Source: a virus
Length of the DNA stretch: 20,245 nt
Strand: one strand, 5' to 3'
Virus record (IMG/VR): IMGVR_UViG_3300021139_000202
Coordinates: 1-20,245 of that record
Below, in pieces: positions 16,301 through 20,245 of this stretch. A model generated the notes under the pieces. That model ran no database searches. It saw nothing but the letters and a program-made list of their open reading frames with translations, and was not told the origin of the DNA. The first letter of the stretch is position 1. Each line of letters opens with the position of its first letter. Position numbers and translations under genes: made by a program.

Positions 16301-17478
16301 TTTATTGCCCTGTAAACGTTGCGTACACCCAATTAAACAATACAGAAACCCAAGAGAGTATATCAGAGGCGTTATTGAATAACGGCAGGTATGCAAGTGA
16401 AAGCATTGGTATAGGGACGTTAAAGGCGTTCTGCACAAGGTTCGATCGGGCGTATTTTATTTCACCACAATATTCAGAACCTTTTGAAATAGATGTTGAG
16501 GCGGGGATACGAAGCATATCGGGTAAAATGTCTAAATACTTTAAGAGTATCATTCAATCAGCAGTACAGCAGGGATTGGGAATATTCTTATACTATAATG
16601 AGTTTTACGAAGAATTGACCTTATGTATTCAGTCGCAAAGCGGTGTTATCTTACAGTTCCCCTTTAGTTCAGCCAACTGGAACGCTTTTAATAGTTATAG
16701 TATTACCCCAAGCGAGGTAAATACCACAAATAACGGTGCGCATTGTACAGCAAGCTATAATTCATCTACAGGTATTGTAACTTATACACCAAGTACTAAT
16801 TATGTGGGTAGTGATTCAGCAACTTTTATTTTCAATCCGGGTACAGGCAATGTAACGGTAAACAACTGTTTAGCATGGACAGCAGGGGTAACAACGGTAA
16901 ATCCGTTCTCGTTCCTACCTATTACAAATGCTTTGCTTTCAACAGCGTATATTTCTAACTCTATTTTGGTAGCAGGGCCGACAATTCCCGTAGCAATAAG
17001 CATTACGGGGGGTACGTACTCAATAAACGGTGGTGCTTATACAAGTTCAGCCGGAACAACAAACGCAGGGGATGTAATTACTGTTAAGCAGACAAGTTCG
17101 GGCAGTAACAGCACCCTTACCAATGCGGTATTGACAATAGGAAGTACAAGCGGTACATTTTCTGTAACGACACAAGCAAGCACTCCGGCCTATAACGTGA
17201 ATATCTATAACAATAGCTCAAGCGTGTTGATGGTTGGCGGTAGTATAGGCGCAACGGTATTAGTTTGGGGTAATATAAATCCGGGTGGTTATCAATCATA
17301 TAGCGTAGCACCGGGAACATATACAGTACAGGTAAAAACAGGGTCAGGTGGCACAAGGTATGTGAACTGTACGGGCAAAACAGAGCAAAGTGGTGGTAGT
17401 GGCTTTACAGCAAACTTTACAGGGGTAGTAATTAGTTCAGGTTCAATAACTGTTATAGATTTACAAGATTTCGCTTAA
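13300..17478 (+). CDS. Muzzle/tail-stabilisation-like protein with added Ig-like domains
   Basis: This 1392-residue protein is the largest in the window. Its N-terminus NKLFYQGGLDQDSAPEAVDP then YINGVNIR (7-36) matches the GG(M/L)xxDxxxxxxPxxYxxxxNxR opening known in muzzle or tail-stabilisation proteins of crAss-like and other Bacteroidota phages. A long beta-rich body follows, with a Gly/Thr module at 706-782. Residues 1043-1125 (FCTRFDRAYFISPQYSEPFEIDVEAGIRS, then YYNEFYEELTLCI) fit the late part of that family. The last 255 residues are different: an Ig-like segment with VTYTPSTNYVGSDSATFIF (1160-1178), a second with ISITGGTYSINGGAY (1233-1247), and a final beta domain. These look adhesive. 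It would close the tail tip and perhaps touch the host surface. The usual family C-terminal end seems to be in the next gene. Confidence 0.68.
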   Translation: MGLNDENKLFYQGGLDQDSAPEAVDPNDYINGVNIRNTGTALGEEGYITNIESNIALSGSLLPGVNDVIGGGKFDDTGQIVGFRFNSAGNCQILLYSTSTQTYKVIYTDVTDSGGATLLPLNPQQPVTAILVNKTYLVWWAKGLEVGYTNLNTLASGGYGTVLWEDLSLLKPQCMIPPTWQFGSDAGTPSNFLYSNLAQFSVQYVNTDYNYSAWSTWSSRATPYQENTPTLGANVSQNNYLIVTVNIGSARANIVNIACRFGNNIFYTIKSVTRAYILALPNSSVNVATEVYEAYNSANNTYSFAFYNNTINIPVATEETALNYDYIWPANSGALINGNIIGLADWQTLYPRPDTSVTISAAGYNPNISIPVATAPANPITMTNKFLGSSGSGAGSHQRIMYFTLSGSPNTNDKIVIVTADIRDSTNTRDYSYVVPGSQTGNLAAVVATLVSYLPSASYVNNSGVYTVTFIGISYQSGLNFGVQLYFSGATTTNSIPSIPDNSQGQLALSYRDYKGRFLPLSTDKTYQWTSPSYAQVNGNAIEINWTINTPAAPAGAVDYQWLITAPQVNKIVDTIATLLIFKGTWNALTNTPTLAVNSGNGGDTYQITEGCAPINTAHYTNLGTNDTYNTSDYIVDNSLSYDVIPKDFGNLTNNSFLAFSLNALRLYDTTYQQEGVNALLAYDYSPGDRCTLHYWIGNVGAIATYTTTGGSSYTNGTYNNVNLTGGTGTGAQATITISGGAVTGIVITNPGTGYVVGDTLTCANTLIGGTGSGWSISVTALVTNGTNYFNNPCIDLAVLGYDAGNYIVKVENSAALSVSGGHIYYNGNQIDVRNIFLRLYSPALQNQTSQTSSQSTTVWYEIGQRFPITNGLHTVLNGIITDGGVYYKTRQFPDGILPFTNPPIQTIATDLNYSDFYPSTYWSQGRTRTYYDELEQTTQAASIITSQNYILGSKNNGLNRFYPSTIYGEGNGQTSSAQGGIQIMWQRGNILVIVQELNVFYCPVNVAYTQLNNTETQESISEALLNNGRYASESIGIGTLKAFCTRFDRAYFISPQYSEPFEIDVEAGIRSISGKMSKYFKSIIQSAVQQGLGIFLYYNEFYEELTLCIQSQSGVILQFPFSSANWNAFNSYSITPSEVNTTNNGAHCTASYNSSTGIVTYTPSTNYVGSDSATFIFNPGTGNVTVNNCLAWTAGVTTVNPFSFLPITNALLSTAYISNSILVAGPTIPVAISITGGTYSINGGAYTSSAGTTNAGDVITVKQTSSGSNSTLTNAVLTIGSTSGTFSVTTQASTPAYNVNIYNNSSSVLMVGGSIGATVLVWGNINPGGYQSYSVAPGTYTVQVKTGSGGTRYVNCTGKTEQSGGSGFTANFTGVVISSGSITVIDLQDFA
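15415..15645 (+). repeat. Beta module copy C (muzzle-like gene)
   Basis: It encodes residues 706-782 of the muzzle-like protein with GGSSYTNGTYNNVNLTGG, SGGAVTGIVITNPGTGY, VGDTL and GGTGSGWSI. It matches copies A and B of the adaptor-like gene 3.7-4.4 kb upstream. Confidence 0.75.
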
Positions 17479-17499
17479 CTAATTGATAATAAGTAAGAT

Positions 17500-18411
17500 A
17501 TGGCGCAATTTACCGCAGTCGAGAATACACCAATAACGGTTAATTTAGTTACACAAGCTAACTATACTGGATGGTCTGTGGATGGCTCGTTTGGAACACA
17601 CTCGTCTTGCCAAAGTGGGGCTATAACGCTTACTCAATACTCCTTAAAAGCAGGGCATACCTATCAAGTGGCATGGGTGGTTGTCTCTATTAGTTCGGGA
17701 TACGTACAGCTACAAGTTCCGGGCGCGACGGGCGTATCTCAAACGGGTACAGCTATTGTTGTTGACACGGTGACTCCAACATCAAATGGTAATCTTACAT
17801 TTTACTCAAACGGTAACTGTACGATAACAGGTTTTAGCGTTCAGGATATTACAAATGCGATAGGAACAACAATAGCTTATTCAGCAATAAATAAAAAGTG
17901 GTCAAGTTTTAGGACTTTTTATCCCGATTGGGGATGGTCACTTTATGAAAATACAATAACAGCATACAATGGGCAGTTATATTTCCATGAGAACGGTACT
18001 AACAGCACCAATAACTTTTATGGAACATCGTACCAAAGTATTATTGCGGCTGTCTTTAATAAAAATTCAGAGATAGTAAACTCTTTTGATGTGTTGTCGT
18101 ATCAAGCGAATATGCTACTTACCTCAACACAAGGTGGTATTGTGTCATCTACGGGTCAACAAACAACATTAATTGATACAGACTTTATAAAGGCTTGCTA
18201 CACGGACGGTGTAACAACTGTAACGGTTTATCAGAACGATAACGTATATTCAGCATCGTTACTTAATGACGAAAATGAAGATGTTATAAACGGGGCTAAT
18301 TTAAGGGGTAATTACATTATTGTTTCTATGCAAACAGTAGATGGGTCAACTATACTTAAACTATATAGTATGTCAATGAAACATTCTCGTAAATTTATTG
18401 GTAACAGGTAA
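17500..18411 (+). CDS. Split-off C-terminal end of muzzle-like protein behind a carbohydrate-binding-like domain
   Basis: The 303-residue protein has two parts. Residues 1-115 form a beta sandwich with ITLTQYSLKAGHTYQVAWVV and LTFYSNGNCTITGFSVQDI, the plan of carbohydrate-binding jelly rolls. Residues 122-303 begin IAYSAINKKWSSFRTFYPDW and include YNGQLYFHENG, NNFYG and SIIAAVFNKNSEIVNSFDVLSYQ. This is the pattern that, from memory, ends muzzle or stabilisation proteins in one chain. It is in the same reading phase as the preceding gene, with only 21 nt between the TAA and this ATG, including a second TAA at 17494. The two products probably assemble together. Its TAA overlaps the next ATG (TAATG). 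Confidence 0.6.
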   Translation: MAQFTAVENTPITVNLVTQANYTGWSVDGSFGTHSSCQSGAITLTQYSLKAGHTYQVAWVVVSISSGYVQLQVPGATGVSQTGTAIVVDTVTPTSNGNLTFYSNGNCTITGFSVQDITNAIGTTIAYSAINKKWSSFRTFYPDWGWSLYENTITAYNGQLYFHENGTNSTNNFYGTSYQSIIAAVFNKNSEIVNSFDVLSYQANMLLTSTQGGIVSSTGQQTTLIDTDFIKACYTDGVTTVTVYQNDNVYSASLLNDENEDVINGANLRGNYIIVSMQTVDGSTILKLYSMSMKHSRKFIGNR

Positions 18412-18914
18412 TGGGGGAACTTGAAAGGGTAATAAATAAAATAACAAAAAAGGGTGACAAAAGAACAAAGTGGCAGGCGGTAAATGAGTTAGAAAGTGTA
18501 ATTGCTACACTACCACAAATGTTTGGAGAGTTAACGGAAAGAGGCACACCCGGACTATATTCAAGGGAACTATTTATGCCTAAAGGGATGCTTTGCACAA
18601 GTAGAATACATAAGGTAGAACACCAATTTATAGTATCTGAAGGATGTGCTACGGTATATAATACATTGACAGATGAAACGGATTTGGTAACAGCACCACA
18701 TCACGGAATAACGTTACCGGGAACGCGTAGGGTATTATATATACATGAAGATTGCAGATGGACAACGTTCCATAGAACAGATAGAATAAAAGATGGATTT
18801 AATGATTTGGAAAAACCCGAACAACAACTTATATTTGACTTAGTTATGTCAGATATTATTGAAGAATACTATAATCCATTATTGTACAATTTTAACGAAG
18901 GAGTGTTTATATAA
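18411..18914 (+). CDS. Cupin-like small protein
   Basis: The 167-residue protein has an N-terminal helix with many Lys and Glu (1-35), a beta-barrel-like centre and a helical, acidic C-terminus (133-167). The centre reads PGLYSRELFMPKGMLCTSRIHKVEHQFIVSEGCATVY, then GITLPGTRRVLYIHED and TTFHRTD. Spacing of His67, Glu70 and His71 with G.A.VY, and of His112 and His121 in the second half, suits a cupin or jelly-roll barrel with a possible metal site. Cupin-like proteins with an HKxEHxF segment and PGTRRV have been annotated in tail regions of other phages, where their role is unknown. It is coupled to both neighbours by TAATG overlaps, so it probably serves the virion. No enzyme activity is claimed. 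Confidence 0.55.
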   Translation: MGELERVINKITKKGDKRTKWQAVNELESVIATLPQMFGELTERGTPGLYSRELFMPKGMLCTSRIHKVEHQFIVSEGCATVYNTLTDETDLVTAPHHGITLPGTRRVLYIHEDCRWTTFHRTDRIKDGFNDLEKPEQQLIFDLVMSDIIEEYYNPLLYNFNEGVFI

Positions 18915-19684
18915 TGTCAGCTTTAGCTATCGGGGCGGCAGCCGCAGTTGTCGGGACAGGTTTTAGTATTTATCAAGGGCTACATCAGGAGTCCGAGGCA
19001 AATAAAATTAAAAATAGTTTAAAAACACCACAGTATCAAATTCCCGATGAATTTATTCAGAATAAGAACATAGCAAGACAGATGGCTCAATTAGGGCTAC
19101 CTCAACAACAATATAACAATCAACTCAATCAAATAAATGCAGGTCAGGCGGGTGCTGTGGCGGCAGCATCACGTTCTGCTAATCCGGGTGCTGCAATAAG
19201 CGCAATACAGGGGCAAACAAATGCTGCTACAAATAACCTTGCAGCAGAGGACTCACAGGCGAGACAAACGAATGAAAGGTACTATCTTGACCAAAATGCA
19301 CAGTTAGGCGGTCAGAAATTAGCGCAACAACAAGCCAACGTGTTTGACCCTTATACGCAAAAATACAATGAGGCAGCGGCTTTACAGGGGGCAGGTATGC
19401 AAAATGTCAATACAGGAGTACAAGATTTAAGTCAATTAGGTGGATACGCTTTACAATATGGGTTACATCAGCCATCAGCAGGGCAAACTCAAACATTTGG
19501 GCAGGCTAATGCTATGCCGTTACTTGACAGTAAATCTGCGGGTGTAGGTAGTCCAACTATCCAAACAACGCTTCCGGGTGCTGCAACGTATCCTAATACA
19601 TATTTAAACTTGCCTGCTTATAACCCTAATCAGTTACAAGCGCAACCATTTAAAAACCCTTATTTTCCTAATGCAAATACATAA
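18914..19684 (+). CDS. Small ejection/internal virion-type protein
   Basis: The 256-residue protein opens with a short hydrophobic helix (ALAIGAAAAVVGTGFSIYQG, residues 3-22), long enough to enter a membrane. The rest is rich in Gln, Asn, Ala and Gly, with helix-prone stretches such as NIARQMAQLG and Gln-rich repeats, and a Pro/Asn-rich end (NLPAYNPNQLQAQPF). This combination and its place after the tail genes resemble small internal or ejection proteins of podoviruses (T7 gp14 and P22 gp7 types), which leave the capsid with the DNA and help it through the envelope. There is no sign of a cleaved signal peptide. Starts and stops overlap neighbours as TAATG on both sides. Confidence 0.58.
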   Translation: MSALAIGAAAAVVGTGFSIYQGLHQESEANKIKNSLKTPQYQIPDEFIQNKNIARQMAQLGLPQQQYNNQLNQINAGQAGAVAAASRSANPGAAISAIQGQTNAATNNLAAEDSQARQTNERYYLDQNAQLGGQKLAQQQANVFDPYTQKYNEAAALQGAGMQNVNTGVQDLSQLGGYALQYGLHQPSAGQTQTFGQANAMPLLDSKSAGVGSPTIQTTLPGAATYPNTYLNLPAYNPNQLQAQPFKNPYFPNANT

Positions 19685-20245
19685 TGGGCGTAGGTAATTT
19701 ACTCATAGGCGAAAATCAAGGTGCAGCCCAGTTATTTGGACACAATCCCGCTATTCAACAATTCGGGGAAATGCTTGCTCAAAGAAAAGCAAAGCAAGAA
19801 CAAGATAATAAGGTACTGAATGATTACTTATCCACAAGCTATGACCCCGGCTCGTTGCGTAATGAAGCTGATAAAACTGTATATCTAAAGAAATACCAAG
19901 ATATTAAGCAACAGGCTATTGACGCTGAAAATGAAAGGGATGAAACTAAGAAAGCATTAAAAATATCCGAAATAAGACAACAGATAGGCAATTTAAGTGC
20001 TTATGCCGAGGGTAGTAAAAAACAAGGTTTATTTGAAAGAGGTTCAGCAGCGGTTGAATTGGGTAAAAATCCAGACCATTACGAAGATGAAAGCGTTAAA
20101 AGGTTTAAGGATGGATTAGAAAAGAATTGGGACGACCCTAATATTATAAAAAACTTTTCAGATATTGAAAGACGTGTTGACCCTAACAAACTACAAGCAG
20201 AATACGAAAAGTATAAAAAAGATAATATAGAACCTACACAATGGG
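19684..20245 (+). CDS. Internal virion/cargo-type protein, N-terminal part (3' end outside window)
   Basis: The frame runs from an ATG in a TAATG overlap to the window end without a stop, giving 187 residues of a longer protein. It starts MGVGNLLIGENQGAAQLFG, then becomes strongly helical and charged (residues 27-110, many Lys, Glu, Gln), probably coiled coil, followed by helices around FKDGLEKNWDDPNIIKNF and KLQAEYEKYKKD. There is no membrane segment or enzyme motif. In crAss-like phages large helical cargo proteins follow the muzzle gene, and this place suits one. The true length and any C-terminal domain, such as a peptidoglycan hydrolase, cannot be judged here. Confidence 0.62.
   Translation, partial: MGVGNLLIGENQGAAQLFGHNPAIQQFGEMLAQRKAKQEQDNKVLNDYLSTSYDPGSLRNEADKTVYLKKYQDIKQQAIDAENERDETKKALKISEIRQQIGNLSAYAEGSKKQGLFERGSAAVELGKNPDHYEDESVKRFKDGLEKNWDDPNIIKNFSDIERRVDPNKLQAEYEKYKKDNIEPTQW

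Noticed and set aside
13300-17478. Tail spike with depolymerase activity instead of muzzle
   Set aside because: The N-terminal GGLDQDSAPEAVDP pattern and gene order fit muzzle/stabilisation proteins, and no beta-helix repeats or catalytic acids of polysaccharide lyases were recognised.
213-18598. Long minus-strand open frames (for example 213-506, 6271-6630, 12092-12421, 16302-16553)
   Set aside because: All lie within well-supported plus-strand genes, have unlikely protein composition and no start context.

Overview
The window is a 20.2 kb block from a double-stranded DNA tailed phage or a prophage-like copy. Every supported gene is on the + strand and packed head to tail, mostly with ATGA or TAATG start/stop overlaps. 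The best match is the virion module of a short-tailed phage (podovirus) of a Bacteroidota host, with a layout like crAss-like phages. The evidence is the protein order (large terminase, portal, scaffold-like, capsid, three small adaptor-like proteins, a very large muzzle-like protein, then ejection/cargo-like proteins), the A+T-rich leaders with few Shine-Dalgarno sites, and two promoter-like sites close to the Bacteroidota TTTG / TAnnTTTG pattern. The family assignment is inference from recalled protein features; no search was run. TAG, TGA and TAA all end plausible genes, so the standard code fits.

Layout. 1-495: the 3' part of a glycosyltransferase-like gene, cut by the window edge. 492-1349: a protein with two GroES-like domains in tandem. 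1298-2436: two small proteins, the first a winged-helix protein with an AT-hook-like wing, either of which could be the small terminase. 2417-4513: large terminase. 4534-6972: portal with a glutamine-rich tail. A promoter candidate in the next gap precedes a scaffold-like protein (7052-8209) and the major capsid protein (8242-9594). A strong hairpin follows the capsid gene, then an unrecognised 322-residue protein (9644-10612). A convincing terminator and a second promoter candidate fill 10613-10722.

The second half is one tightly coupled tail transcription unit. It holds three adaptor/ring-like proteins (10723-13300), a 1392-residue muzzle-like protein (13300-17478), a 303-residue protein that looks like the missing C-terminal end of that muzzle protein (17500-18411), a cupin-like protein (18411-18914), a small ejection-type protein (18914-19684) and a truncated, probably internal virion protein running off the window (19684-20245).

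The genes together would package DNA (terminase, portal), build the head (scaffold, capsid, perhaps helped by the GroES-like protein), close it with rings, and form a short tail with adhesive beta domains and ejected proteins. The least expected items are the duplicated GroES-like protein, a beta module present three times in two different tail proteins, and the apparent split of the muzzle gene by two in-frame stop codons.
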